DNA of 64,000 nucleotides from an uncultured Rikenellaceae bacterium (GTDB lineage Bacteria; Bacteroidota; Bacteroidia; Bacteroidales; Rikenellaceae): contig CASEGL010000008.1 of the NCBI GenBank assembly GCA_949287525.1, forward strand, positions 1 through 64,000, given 5' to 3'. How positions within the stretch are numbered: the stretch's first letter is position 1; every line of letters begins with the position of its first letter. The notes below the pieces were generated by a model, which saw only the letters and a program-made list of their open reading frames with translations, ran no database searches and was not told the DNA's origin. The position numbers were made by a program, and so were the translations under genes. Positions 17,776 through 25,727 of the stretch are shown here, one piece after another.

Positions 17776-18329
17776 ACCCGTTCGCGATAAATATCGGGCA
17801 GATTGCGCCCCAGTCCGTCATAATCGAGGCCGAAACCGACCAGAAAACCCTCCGGCAACTCCATGCCCACATAGTCCAGCGGCACCTGTTTGCACAGGGC
17901 GGACGGTTTGGCCAGCAGCACGGCGGTACGGATCGAAGCGGGCTGCCGCGCCTCCAGCAGATCGAGCAGGTAGCGCATGCTGTATCCCGTCTCCACAATA
18001 TCCTCCACGACGATGACATCCCTGCCGGCAATATCCTCCTGCAGCCCCATCACCTCGCGCACAAGACCCGTCGAAGCGGTTCCGCTGTACGACGACAGGC
18101 GGATGAAGGCCAGTTCGCACGGCACGGTGATCCGCCGGATCAGTTCGGAACAGAACATGAAGGCTCCCGTCAGTACGCCGACGATGACCGGAGGCTGTTC
18201 GCCCGTCCGGTAGTCGGCATTGATCCGCTCGGCGAGCCGCGCCGTGACGGCACACAGTTCGTCATACGGAATAAACCTTTCAAATGTCCGGTCGTGCAAC
18301 ACGACCTGCGCTCCCTTGAGTTCCTGCAT
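17772..18329 (-). CDS. hpt: Hypoxanthine phosphoribosyltransferase
   Basis: This enzyme salvages hypoxanthine (and often guanine) to IMP/GMP with PRPP. It has 185 residues. The PRPP-binding motif is VIVVEDIVETGYSM (about 104-117), preceded by FIRLSSYSG with the flexible-loop Ser-Tyr, and the late base-contact segment VGFGLDYDG. The frame is open far upstream (to 18959), but that part has no family resemblance and contains the promoter. The start MQELKGAQVVLHD at 18329 has GGGGGAGAAAC before it. hpt heads the hpt-queE-divIC-aroQ run, with a -7 box at 18395-18402. Confidence 0.93.
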   Translation of the reverse strand: MQELKGAQVVLHDRTFERFIPYDELCAVTARLAERINADYRTGEQPPVIVGVLTGAFMFCSELIRRITVPCELAFIRLSSYSGTASTGLVREVMGLQEDIAGRDVIVVEDIVETGYSMRYLLDLLEARQPASIRTAVLLAKPSALCKQVPLDYVGMELPEGFLVGFGLDYDGLGRNLPDIYRERV

Positions 18330-18394
18330 AGCTGTTTCTCCCCCAATGATTTCATGCGCCTCCCCTGCCGGATCGGCTCCGGGACGCCAACGTA

Positions 18395-18402
18395 CAAAGG
18401 TA
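18395..18402 (-). promoter_or_regulatory. -7 box (TACCTTTG) for hpt operon
   Basis: The minus-strand TACCTTTG fits TAnnTTTG and lies 66 bases upstream of the hpt ATG. A TTTC element about 20 bases further upstream could serve as a weak -33. Confidence 0.5.
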
Positions 18403-18950
18403 CGAAAACATCGGCGAAAGAGAAACCGCATCGGCCAAAACCGCACCCGCCTCCTCTGCAGACCGTGCCGGAAGCCACCGCACCCCGGCCTCCACCTCCC
18501 GGCCTCCACTCCCCTGCCTCCGCACTCCTGTCTCCGACCGGCCGACCCTACATACCGCAAACCACACGGCACACGGCACACCGTCTCCGGCCGACCGCTT
18601 ACCCGCACAAAGCACGGCATGTCCCTCCCGCCTGCCGAGGTACGCGTATTCAGTTGGCTGCCCCTCTTCCCTTTCCCCGCCCGTCGCCGCGCAGCCTGCA
18701 CGGCAGACACCGGACGCACCGTCTCCTCCTGCGCCGTCCCGCGCTCCGTACCGACCAGCCACACCGCATCATCCCCCGCTGCGACCGGCAGGGCGGAACC
18801 GCCTCCGGACGGCCTCCCCGCTGCATGGCAAAACCTCTCCCTCCCGCCGCACCGCCATGCCCTCCCGCTGCATGGCCACCTCACCGCTGCACCGCCACAA
18901 TCGCCACGATGGCCGCGGCATCTTCCCCGCAGACAGCAGGCACCCCCTGG
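18403..18950. other. Gene-free, strand-skewed region (C-rich on plus, G-rich on minus)
   Basis: About 550 bases between the hpt promoter and the tsf terminator hold no convincing gene. Open frames on both strands have no recognisable domain and biased composition (Arg/Gly or Pro/Ala/His). The plus strand is strongly C-rich and G-poor, with repeated short motifs: CCGGCCTCCAC near 18484-18512, and CCGCTGCATGGC twice between 18818 and 18876. The minus strand at 18480-18530 has successive G tracts of 3-4 that could fold as a quadruplex. Nature unknown; it may be a decayed gene. Confidence 0.5.
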
Positions 18951-18951
18951 C

Positions 18952-18991
18952 AAAAACAAAGCGGAGCCGTTCCTTTCCGGAACAGCCCCGC
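18952..18991 (-). terminator. Rho-independent terminator of the rplM-rpsI-rpsB-tsf operon
   Basis: The minus-strand stem pairs 18979-18991 with 18961-18973 (one mismatch) and is followed by TTTGTTTTTG. It lies about 30 bases after the tsf stop. Confidence 0.8.
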
Positions 18992-19019
18992 ATGACGGGC
19001 AGTTGTCTGCCGCGCGATA

Positions 19020-19841
19020 TTAGTCGTTCAACGAGAAACGTTTGTAAGCGACAACCTGCGCCTCCTTGTCCACCGACTGGATGTGCTGGCCTACGCTCTC
19101 CTTCGGATTCTTCACGAAATCCTGATTCCACAGCGTGTTCTCCTTGAGGAACTTCTTGACCTTGCCGTCAGCGATTCTGTCGAGCATGGCCTCGGGTTTG
19201 CCCTCCAGACGAGCCTGCTCGCGGCCGATCTCATGCTCCTTCTCGATCACCTCCGTGGGGCAGTCAGCCTCGTTGATGGCAACGGGAGCCATGGCGGTAG
19301 CCTGCATGGCGATGTCGTGAGCCAGTTCGTCCGGCACTACCTTGTTGAAGCCGATCATCGCACCTACCTTGTGGTTGATATGCACGTAAGCGGCGCAGAA
19401 GGGAGCCTCGATGCGGGCATAGAAAGGCAACTCGACCTTCTCACCCGTCTGACCCGATTTCTCCGAAACGAGGTCGGCAACCGTACGGCCGCCTTCGGTG
19501 GTCGTCAGCAGCGTAGCCAGATCAGCCACGTCGTTCTTCACGGCGATGTCGAGAATCTCCTGAGCCGTTTTGCTGAAACCTTCGTTCTTGGCAACGAAGT
19601 CGGTCTCGCAGGCCAGACATGCCATATAGGCTTTCGTACCGCTCACGTGAGCCACTACCACACCCTCCGATGCGTTGCGGTCGGCACGTTTGCTGGCAAC
19701 GAGTTTACCTTTTTCGCGAATGATCTCCACGGCACGCTCCATGTCGCCGTTGGCCTCTGCAAGTGCGTTCTTGCAGTCCATCATGCCGGCCATCGTCATC
19801 TTGCGCAGCTGAGCTACGTCCGCAAGTTTTATCTCTGCCAT
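19020..19841 (-). CDS. tsf: Elongation factor Ts
   Basis: EF-Ts exchanges GDP for GTP on EF-Tu. The 273-residue protein has the N-terminal UBA-like segment with LRKMTMAGMMDCKNAL and the core motif KAYMACLACETDFVAKNEGF (about 86-105), then the dimerisation-type core and a late EQARLEGKPEAMLDRI. The frame is open 19 codons upstream, but MAEIKLADVAQLRK is the family start. It is the last gene of the operon, 157 bases after rpsB, and a two-tier hairpin lies in that gap. A terminator follows. Confidence 0.95.
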   Translation of the reverse strand: MAEIKLADVAQLRKMTMAGMMDCKNALAEANGDMERAVEIIREKGKLVASKRADRNASEGVVVAHVSGTKAYMACLACETDFVAKNEGFSKTAQEILDIAVKNDVADLATLLTTTEGGRTVADLVSEKSGQTGEKVELPFYARIEAPFCAAYVHINHKVGAMIGFNKVVPDELAHDIAMQATAMAPVAINEADCPTEVIEKEHEIGREQARLEGKPEAMLDRIADGKVKKFLKENTLWNQDFVKNPKESVGQHIQSVDKEAQVVAYKRFSLND

Positions 19842-19931
19842 AATCAATTTCTTTATTGTATTGAACCAATTTTTCTGTTTTCCGATCCGGACTTTCACCG
19901 GAGCGACCGGCTTGCGCCTACCGCTTTAACC

Positions 19932-19970
19932 GAACTACGGGAAAATGCCTGCGGCATGTCCCCGTAGTTC
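19932..19970 (-). promoter_or_regulatory. Two-tier hairpin between rpsB and tsf
   Basis: The 10-bp arms GAACTACGGG (19932-19941) and CCCGTAGTTC (19961-19970) enclose a second small stem, ATGCC/GGCAT. No T-run follows on the transcribed minus strand, so simple termination is unlikely. It may be an RNA-processing or regulatory structure that adjusts tsf relative to rpsB. Confidence 0.5.
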
Positions 19971-19998
19971 CGTATAAACGTATCAAGGAACCGCCTTA

Positions 19999-20844
19999 TT
20001 ATTCGGCCGTTTCTTCTTTTGCCTCCTCGGCAGCGGGCTGCTCGGCCTCCTCGGCGAAGTCCTCGCTGGCAGCGACCTTCACCGATTTGCGGATACGGGG
20101 CTTAGCCTCTTTCTCCTTGCCTTCACCAGCTTCCTCTGCCTCTTTGTCCTTCTCCAGCTTGCGCTCGGTCAGACCTTCGGCGATCGCCTGCGTCATCACG
20201 TCGATGATGGCGGCGATACTCTTCGTTGCATCGTCGTTCGCCGGAATCACGTAATCGATGTCTGTCGGATCACAACAGGTATCTACCATGGCGAATACCG
20301 GGATGCTGAGGCGTTTTGCCTCTTTCACCGCATTCTGCTCCTTCTGTACGTCCACTACGAAGAGTGCGGCGGGCAGACGGGTCAGGTCGGCGATGGAACC
20401 GAGGTTCTTTTCCAGTTTGGCGCGCTGACGAGAGATCTGGAGTTTCTCGCGTTTGGAAAGGTTGTCGTAAGTGCCGTCAGCCGTCATCTTGTCGATGGTG
20501 GCCATTTTCTTCACGGCCTTGCGTATCGTGGGGAAGTTGGTAAGCATACCGCCCGGCCAACGCTCCGTAACGTACGGCATGTTGACCGTAGCCACCTTTT
20601 CGGCTACGACCTCTTTCGCCTGCTTCTTGGTAGCGACGAAGAGGATGCGACGACCGCTCTTGGCGATCTGTTTGAGGGCGGCAGCCGCCTCATCGACTTT
20701 CACCACCGTTTTATGAAGGTCGATGATGTGAATCCCGTTTTTCTCCATGAAGATATACGGAGCCATTTTGGGATTCCATTTTCTTTTCAGGTGACCGAAG
20801 TGAACTCCGGCTTCCAATAACTGATTAAAATCTGTTCTTGGCAT
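19999..20844 (-). CDS. rpsB: 30S ribosomal protein S2
   Basis: S2 is a small-subunit protein at the head-body junction. It has 281 residues. Family signatures include LLEAGVHFGHLKRKWNPKMAPYIF at 9-32, the RWPGGMLTNFPTI block, and PVFAMVDTCCDPTDIDYVIPANDDA. The last 50 residues are a Lys/Glu/Ala-rich acidic tail beyond the S2 fold, a common feature of Bacteroidetes S2. It lies upstream of tsf, the nearly universal order, and 179 bases downstream of rpsI. Confidence 0.96.
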   Translation of the reverse strand: MPRTDFNQLLEAGVHFGHLKRKWNPKMAPYIFMEKNGIHIIDLHKTVVKVDEAAAALKQIAKSGRRILFVATKKQAKEVVAEKVATVNMPYVTERWPGGMLTNFPTIRKAVKKMATIDKMTADGTYDNLSKREKLQISRQRAKLEKNLGSIADLTRLPAALFVVDVQKEQNAVKEAKRLSIPVFAMVDTCCDPTDIDYVIPANDDATKSIAAIIDVMTQAIAEGLTERKLEKDKEAEEAGEGKEKEAKPRIRKSVKVAASEDFAEEAEQPAAEEAKEETAE

Positions 20845-21023
20845 TACTGTCTGTTTTTGCTAATTTTAATTCTCTTTCCATCAATCCGCAGGTAACGCTC
20901 TGCCGATCAGGCACTCAGGCGGTCCGGCGGATTTCCCGCGGAAAGGCAATCGCACGAGTAATCTTCCCGAAGGAGAGTCTGTACGATTTGCAAACCTTTT
21001 CCGTGCTTTGTCGGGACGTAATA

Positions 21024-21410
21024 TTAACGCTTGCTGAACTGGAATTTCCTACGAGCGCCGGGCTGACCGGGTTTCTTACGCTCAACCTCACGCGAGTCGC
21101 GGGTAAGGAATCCGTTCTTTTTCATAACCGTACGCCACTCCGGATTGATCTCGATCAATGCACGGGCGATACCCAGCCGAGCTGCTTCTGCCTGGCCGTG
21201 AATACCGCCGCCGGTAAGGTTGATGGTGATGTCATAGCTCTCCGCATTCTCCAGCACCAGGAGGGGCTGTTTTACCACATATTGGAAAATATCCAGCGGA
21301 AAGTAGGTCTCCATCGGCTTGTGGTTTACGGTAATGGTTCCCTTGCCGGGTTTCACGTAAACGCGTGCAACAGCAGCTTTCCTACGTCCTACGGTGTTTA
21401 CAACTTCCAT
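21024..21410 (-). CDS. rpsI: 30S ribosomal protein S9
   Basis: 128 residues. S9 sits in the 30S head, and its C-terminal tail reaches the P-site tRNA. It has VGRRKAAVARVYVKPGKG near the start, GGGIHGQAEAARLGIARAL in the middle, and the basic ending GARRKFQFSKR that replaces the usual KKARRRPQFSKR. It follows rplM by 5 bases, the standard L13-S9 pairing, and its stop is 179 bases from rpsB. Confidence 0.96.
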   Translation of the reverse strand: MEVVNTVGRRKAAVARVYVKPGKGTITVNHKPMETYFPLDIFQYVVKQPLLVLENAESYDITINLTGGGIHGQAEAARLGIARALIEINPEWRTVMKKNGFLTRDSREVERKKPGQPGARRKFQFSKR

Positions 21411-21415
21411 AGTTT

Positions 21416-21871
21416 CTACTTAATCTCGTTTAATTTGATGGTTTTGGGATTCTGCGCTGCATGCGGATGCTCCGCTCCGGCGTAGATCCTGAGGTTTCTG
21501 AGAAGCGCATCTCCGAGGCGCGTCTTGGGCAACATGCCTTTCACGGCGTGCTGCAGAAGGAATTCGGGCTTCCTTTTGAGGGTCTCTACCGGATTGGTGA
21601 AACGCTGTCCTCCCGGATAGCCGGTGTGTCTCGTGTAGACCTTGTCGGTCATCTTTCTACCCGTGAACCTTACTTTGTCGATGTTGATAACGATGACGTT
21701 GTCACCGCAATCCACATGAGGCGTAAAGCTGGGTTTGTGCTTGCCGCGGAGGATCTTGGCCACCTGCGAGGCAAGACGTCCCAAAACCTCCCCTTCCGCA
21801 TCGATGACGATCCATTCCTTATTGACCGTCTGGGCGTTAGCGGAGATTGTCTTGTAACTCTGTGAATCCAC
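21416..21871 (-). CDS. rplM: 50S ribosomal protein L13
   Basis: 151 residues; an early-assembly 50S protein. EWIVIDAEGEVLGRLASQVA is followed by LRGKHKPSFTPHVDCGDNVIVIN (about 42-64), RHTGYPGG, and AVKGMLPKTRLGDALLRNLRIY, all L13 signatures. It is the first gene of rplM-rpsI-rpsB-tsf. A TATCTTTG box lies 68 bases upstream. Confidence 0.96.
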   Translation of the reverse strand: MDSQSYKTISANAQTVNKEWIVIDAEGEVLGRLASQVAKILRGKHKPSFTPHVDCGDNVIVINIDKVRFTGRKMTDKVYTRHTGYPGGQRFTNPVETLKRKPEFLLQHAVKGMLPKTRLGDALLRNLRIYAGAEHPHAAQNPKTIKLNEIK

Positions 21872-22239
21872 TTTGTTTTACGTTTTTAAATACCTGTTAG
21901 TAAATATTTGTGATCCGTACCCGTACTCTACGGGCGTGCAAAGATAATGATTTTTCGTTCAATAAAAAAAGATTCGGCGAAATTGATTGATTTCGGCTTC
22001 TTTGACCGTGCGTCCCGCCGATCCGCCGGAGCCGCCCTGCAGGCATCCCGCAACCCCTTCCTCCGGCCGCAAAACCGCTCCGGAGCCGCCTCTCCGGCCG
22101 CATGCCGCCCCCCGACCTTCATCCCTCACGCGCTGCCCTGCACCGGCAAAGCCGGCACACAAATCCGTATTTTTGCGTATTTTCGCAACGGCATCTCCTC
22201 CGGCCGCGCGGCCGGAAGCCGCCGCACAAAATTCCAACC
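21872..22239. promoter_or_regulatory. Divergent intergenic region rplM / deaminase with two promoters
   Basis: The 368-base gap contains a minus-strand TATCTTTG at 21939-21946 (for rplM) and a plus-strand TATTTTTG at 22168-22175 (for the deaminase). The GC-rich middle (about 22000-22140) is again C-rich on the plus strand, and I see no gene in it. Confidence 0.55.
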
Positions 22240-22788
22240 ATGAAACGCATCATTCTGCTGGCGGCCTGCTACGCCGCCCTGCTTGCCGGCCCGACACTCC
22301 GAGCCTCCCAACCCGACCAGATGACACCGGAGGAACTCATGCGCCTGGCCATCCGCATCTCCGAGGAGAACATAGAGGCGGGCGGCGGTCCTTTCGGCGC
22401 CGTCATCGCCCGCGACGGCGTCATCGTCGCCACCGGCACGAACAGGGTAACGCCCGACTGCGATCCGACCGCCCATGCCGAGATCAGCGCCATCCGAGCC
22501 GCAGCCGCCGCACTGGGGACGTTCGACCTGAGCGGCTGCGAGATCTACACCTCGTGCGAACCCTGTCCGATGTGTCTGGGCGCCATCTACTGGGCGCATC
22601 TGGACCGGATGTACTACGGCAACGACAAACACGATGCGGCCGCCATCGGCTTCGACGATGCATTCATCTATGAAGAGATCGACCGCGCCCCCGCCGAGCG
22701 CCGGCTGCAGTCCCAGGAGCTGCTCCCCGACGAGGCCATCCACGCGTTCGACACCTGGCGCAACAAGAGCGACAAGGTGGCCTACTAA
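22240..22788 (+). CDS. Guanine deaminase-like cytidine/deoxycytidylate deaminase-fold enzyme with signal peptide
   Basis: 182 residues. The deaminase part (about 28-182) matches the small bacterial guanine deaminase (GuaD) type. Zinc ligands are H79 with the proton-shuttling E81 (TAHAEISAI), C109 and C112 (SCEPCPMC). The N-terminal GGGPFGAVIARDG and the late DAAAIGFDDAFIYEEI are diagnostic. Unusually, 27 residues precede the domain and read as a secretory signal peptide: MKR, about 14 hydrophobic residues, then LRASQ. An internal Met at codon 28 (22321) would give the normal cytoplasmic form, but it has no visible ribosome-binding site. Export to the periplasm is therefore inferred. Substrate could be guanine or another purine. 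Confidence 0.8.
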   Translation: MKRIILLAACYAALLAGPTLRASQPDQMTPEELMRLAIRISEENIEAGGGPFGAVIARDGVIVATGTNRVTPDCDPTAHAEISAIRAAAAALGTFDLSGCEIYTSCEPCPMCLGAIYWAHLDRMYYGNDKHDAAAIGFDDAFIYEEIDRAPAERRLQSQELLPDEAIHAFDTWRNKSDKVAY

Positions 22789-22813
22789 TCCCCTTTTTCC
22801 TGAATAACGCGAC

Positions 22814-22850
22814 GAGGCGACCCGGTGTACGGAGTCGCCTCGTTCTCTTT
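22814..22850 (+). terminator. Terminator hairpin between convergent deaminase and flavin reductase
   Basis: The perfect 9-bp stem CGAGGCGAC/GTCGCCTCG has a T/C-rich tail (TTCTCTTTCC) on the plus strand. It serves the deaminase and also lies inside the open frame of the flavin reductase on the other strand. Confidence 0.65.
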
Positions 22851-22860
22851 CCGGCCGGTG

Positions 22861-23400
22861 CGGCAGCTTGTCCGCCATGAGCGCCCGGCAATCGAACCGC
22901 TCCCCGTCCGCGACGAAAGTACCGTCGCCGACGGCATGTACCATCCGCCGGTCGCTGCACGAGGGATCGATCGCCACGCGCGTCACCTCCAGGATGACGA
23001 ATCCGTACGGCTCGACAAAATCGACCACCCGACACTCCAGGCAGGCGATGCAGCCGGCAATCAGCGGCGCCTTGACCGTTGCGGCAGGCAGCGCCGTCAG
23101 CCCGAAGTCGCGGAACTTGTCCGTATCGGCACCGCTCACATCGCCCACGCGCACCACCGTTTCGATCATGCCGGCAGGAGGAATGCAGACCACGCACTCG
23201 CGGGTTTTCATCAGCGCCTCGAACGAATGGTTCCACGGGCCGGTCGTAATGGCGATGTGGTGTGCAAAATCGATCGCCATGGTCCACGAGATCGTCATCA
23301 CGTTATTGCGCCTGCCGTCGAACGTGGTCACCCACACGACCGGCCCCGGCTCGATGAATGTCAATGCCCGCGCAACGGGTACCTCTTCATACTGATTCAT
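22861..23400 (-). CDS. Flavin reductase family protein (DIM6/NTAB type), native stop apparently lost
   Basis: The 180 codons from MNQYEEVPVARAL (23400; GAGGGG ribosome-binding site) form a complete FMN-binding split-barrel flavin reductase-like domain. It has NNVMTISWTMAIDFAHHIAI, a TRECVVCIPP segment, and the late HAVGDGTFVADG. Family proteins end a few residues after the KLP found here at 22861-22869. In this sequence no stop follows: the same frame stays open through the terminator hairpin and right across the opposite-strand deaminase to 22126, adding about 245 antisense-derived residues. The coordinates given cover only the recognisable domain. A short deletion that removed the natural end, a sequencing error, or a true non-stop gene are all possible. 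Such proteins reduce flavins or bind FMN for oxidoreduction. Confidence 0.7.
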
Positions 23401-23481
23401 ACTGTTCCCCTCCATGTTGTACAACGGACGGGACGCGACCGACTGCCGCACCCCGTCCGTTCTGTTTCTCCGTGCGCCCCG

Positions 23482-24030
23482 CTACAGCCGGAACGACACA
23501 CCCAGCGTAAAATAGGCTACGCCGAAGCCGAACTCGCCGTAAACGGCCATGTAAGGCAGCACATAATACTTCGCGCCGAGATAGAAGTCACCCACGAAGC
23601 CGCCGTTGCGGGGCGGATTGCCGTGACCGGGCCAGATGCCCTCGTTGCGGGTGTTGGCGATGTTGCCGCCCAGCATGATGCCTGCATAGGTGTCGAGCCG
23701 CTCCACGAATTCGTAGTGGAACGTTCCGCGCACGCCCAGCAGCACGCTGTTGATGTCCTGATAGAACATCCGGTCATACACCTTGTGTCCCGCCGCATAG
23801 CCGACGCAGAGGCCCACGCCGATCGCGCTGTGCGCATCGAACAGCTGATCCGCCACGCCGTACTCGCCCTGGAAGACGATCGGCGGCACCACGGTGCGTC
23901 CGATATCCAATGCAGTGCCGATGCCCACACCGGCGCTCAACACGATGCTGTTCTTGGTCATGGTCGTCTGTCCCTGCGCCGCAAAGGCACAGCAGAGGCA
24001 GGCCATGATGAGTAACAATCCCTTTTTCAT
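23482..24030 (-). CDS. Outer-membrane beta-barrel-like protein, unknown function
   Basis: 182 residues from MKKGLLLIM at 24030; the frame opens further upstream (24126) without a signal peptide, so this start is preferred. A 23-residue signal peptide ends AAQGQ. The mature protein consists of alternating hydrophobic/polar strands rich in Gly, Tyr and Phe, such as SIVLSAGVGIGTALDIG, YAGIMLGGNI, FYLGAKYYVLPYMAVYGEFGFG. It ends YFTLGVSFRL, with a penultimate-strand pattern and aromatic content typical of small 8-strand outer-membrane barrels. I do not recognise a specific family. It stands alone between the flavin reductase and the divergent MATE gene. Confidence 0.7.
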   Translation of the reverse strand: MKKGLLLIMACLCCAFAAQGQTTMTKNSIVLSAGVGIGTALDIGRTVVPPIVFQGEYGVADQLFDAHSAIGVGLCVGYAAGHKVYDRMFYQDINSVLLGVRGTFHYEFVERLDTYAGIMLGGNIANTRNEGIWPGHGNPPRNGGFVGDFYLGAKYYVLPYMAVYGEFGFGVAYFTLGVSFRL

Positions 24031-24177
24031 TATTTTCCTGTATCGATTGATATTAGCTGCTTGTTCCGGACGTCCGGCTCCCTCCGGCAGCCGGGCGGAG
24101 GTGCAAAATAAGCATTTTCCGCGCAACCGGCCAAACGAATCGGCCGCCCGACGCGGACAAGATTCGGCCGGAAGCGG

Positions 24178-24185
24178 TATTTTTG
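24178..24185 (+). promoter_or_regulatory. -7 box (TATTTTTG) for the MATE gene
   Basis: It fits TAnnTTTG, 31 bases before the start at 24217. No clear -33 was found. Confidence 0.45.
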
Positions 24186-24216
24186 CCCCACGGAAACCTT
24201 TTCAACTTTTGGTCAC

Positions 24217-25536
24217 ATGCAGGAGATGAACCGGCGGATCCTCCAACTCGCCATCCCCAACATCATATCGAACATCACGATCCCCCTGCTGGGCATGATC
24301 GACACCGCCATTGTCGGCCGGCTCGGCGAAACGGCCGCCATCGGCGCCATCGGCATCGGCACGACCATCTTCAACATGATCTACTGGACCTGCGGCTTCC
24401 TGCGCATGGGTACCAGCGGCATCACGGCCCAGGCCTACGGCGCACGCGACCTGCGCGAATGCACCCACATCCTCGTCCGCTCCATGACGGTGGCCGTCGT
24501 GCTGGCCGTGCTGCTGGTTCTCTTCCGCCGTCCGATCGGTACCCTGGCGCTCCGGCTGATGCAGGGCAGCGAGGGCGCGAGCCGGCTGGCGGCCGACTAC
24601 TTCTTCGCCCGCATCTGGGCCGCTCCGGCCTCCATTTCGCTCTTCGCCACACACGGCTGGTTCATCGGCATGCAGAACTCCAAAACGCCGATGGTCGTCT
24701 CGCTGATCTCCAACGTGGTGAACATCATCTTCAGCCTGCTCTTCGTTTTCCGCTACGACATGGGCATCGCCGGCGTGGCCTGGGGAACGGTGGTCGCCCA
24801 GTATGCGGGCGTGGCCGCCTCGTGGATCTTCTGGGGCGTCAATTACGGACGGCTGCGCAAATACGTCGACTGGCGGGCCAGCATGCGCCTGAAGCCCATG
24901 CTGCAGTTCTTCCACATCAACAAGGACATTTTCCTGCGCACGCTCTGCCTCGTTGCGGCCTACACCTTCTTCACGGCCGCCTCGTCGCGCTTCGGCGACG
25001 ACGTGCTGGCCACCAATACGCTGCTAATGCAGCTCTTCACCCTCTTCTCCTACATGTCGGACGGCTTCGCCTATGCCGCCGAATCGCTCACCGGCCGCTA
25101 CATCGGCGCCCGCAACCACCGCGGACTGCGCGAAGCCATCGGCCGCCTGATCTGGTGGAGCCTTGGCATCGCCCTCCTCTACGTGGCCGTCTATCTGGTC
25201 GGCTGGCGGTCGATCCTCTCCCTCTTCACCGACTCGGAGGCCATCATCGAAACGGCACGCCACTACATCGGCTGGGGCATCGTCATCCCGCTGGCCGGCT
25301 GCATCCCGTTCCTCATCGACGGCATTCTGCTGGGCGCCACCCGAACCCAGATGCTGCGCAACACCATGTTCATCGCCATCGCCTGCTACTTTGCGCTCTA
25401 CTACGGCACGGTAGCCACACTGGGCAACAACGCCGTCTGGCTGGCCTTCGTCTCGTTCATCGTCCTGCGCGGCGTGCTGCTGCTGATCGTCACACGCAAC
25501 CTGTCGCCCGACCGCCTGATGCCCGACGGCAAATGA
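24217..25536 (+). CDS. MATE family efflux transporter
   Basis: 439 residues with about 12 transmembrane segments; an inner-membrane cation-coupled multidrug/toxin exporter. The N-terminal half has LAIPNIISNITIPLLGMIDTAIVG with a conserved Asp in TM1, followed by GFLRMGTSGITAQAYGA. The two-fold repeat is visible in DDVLATNTLLMQLF...YAAESLTGRYIGAR at about residues 265-300. The overall pattern is closest to the DinF branch of MATE proteins. It is monocistronic, with a -7 box at 24178 and a very strong terminator after it. Substrate unknown. Confidence 0.9.
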   Translation: MQEMNRRILQLAIPNIISNITIPLLGMIDTAIVGRLGETAAIGAIGIGTTIFNMIYWTCGFLRMGTSGITAQAYGARDLRECTHILVRSMTVAVVLAVLLVLFRRPIGTLALRLMQGSEGASRLAADYFFARIWAAPASISLFATHGWFIGMQNSKTPMVVSLISNVVNIIFSLLFVFRYDMGIAGVAWGTVVAQYAGVAASWIFWGVNYGRLRKYVDWRASMRLKPMLQFFHINKDIFLRTLCLVAAYTFFTAASSRFGDDVLATNTLLMQLFTLFSYMSDGFAYAAESLTGRYIGARNHRGLREAIGRLIWWSLGIALLYVAVYLVGWRSILSLFTDSEAIIETARHYIGWGIVIPLAGCIPFLIDGILLGATRTQMLRNTMFIAIACYFALYYGTVATLGNNAVWLAFVSFIVLRGVLLLIVTRNLSPDRLMPDGK

Positions 25537-25580
25537 CCGCCGCACCTCAACGCCACCAACTCTGCATTACACACCATACA

Positions 25581-25627
25581 GCCAGGGGCGGTTCGCAGCA
25601 TTGCGAACCGCCCCTGGCCATTTTTTC
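25581..25627 (+). terminator. Strong terminator after the MATE gene
   Basis: A perfect 17-bp stem (25581-25597 with 25602-25618) and 4-base loop is followed by CATTTTTT. Confidence 0.9.
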
Positions 25628-25655
25628 TGACCGACAGAGCAACCCGCCCTTGACC

Positions 25656-25696
25656 CGAAAAACAACGGGGATGACGGCCGCTGCCGTCATCCCCGT
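25656..25696 (-). terminator. Terminator of the yicC...M23 peptidase run
   Basis: A perfect 14-bp stem (25665-25678 with 25683-25696) with loop of 4 is followed on the minus strand by TTGTTTTTCGG. It faces the MATE terminator, insulating the convergent transcripts. Confidence 0.82.
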
Positions 25697-25727
25697 ATCG
25701 TCCGTTCCACCGGGTGGTTCCCGACAC

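Noticed and set aside
18330-18959. In-frame N-terminal extension of hpt (about 210 codons)
   Set aside because: The extension has Arg/Gly/Cys-biased composition without family resemblance, would cross a promoter box, and hpt has a good ribosome-binding site and family start at 18329.
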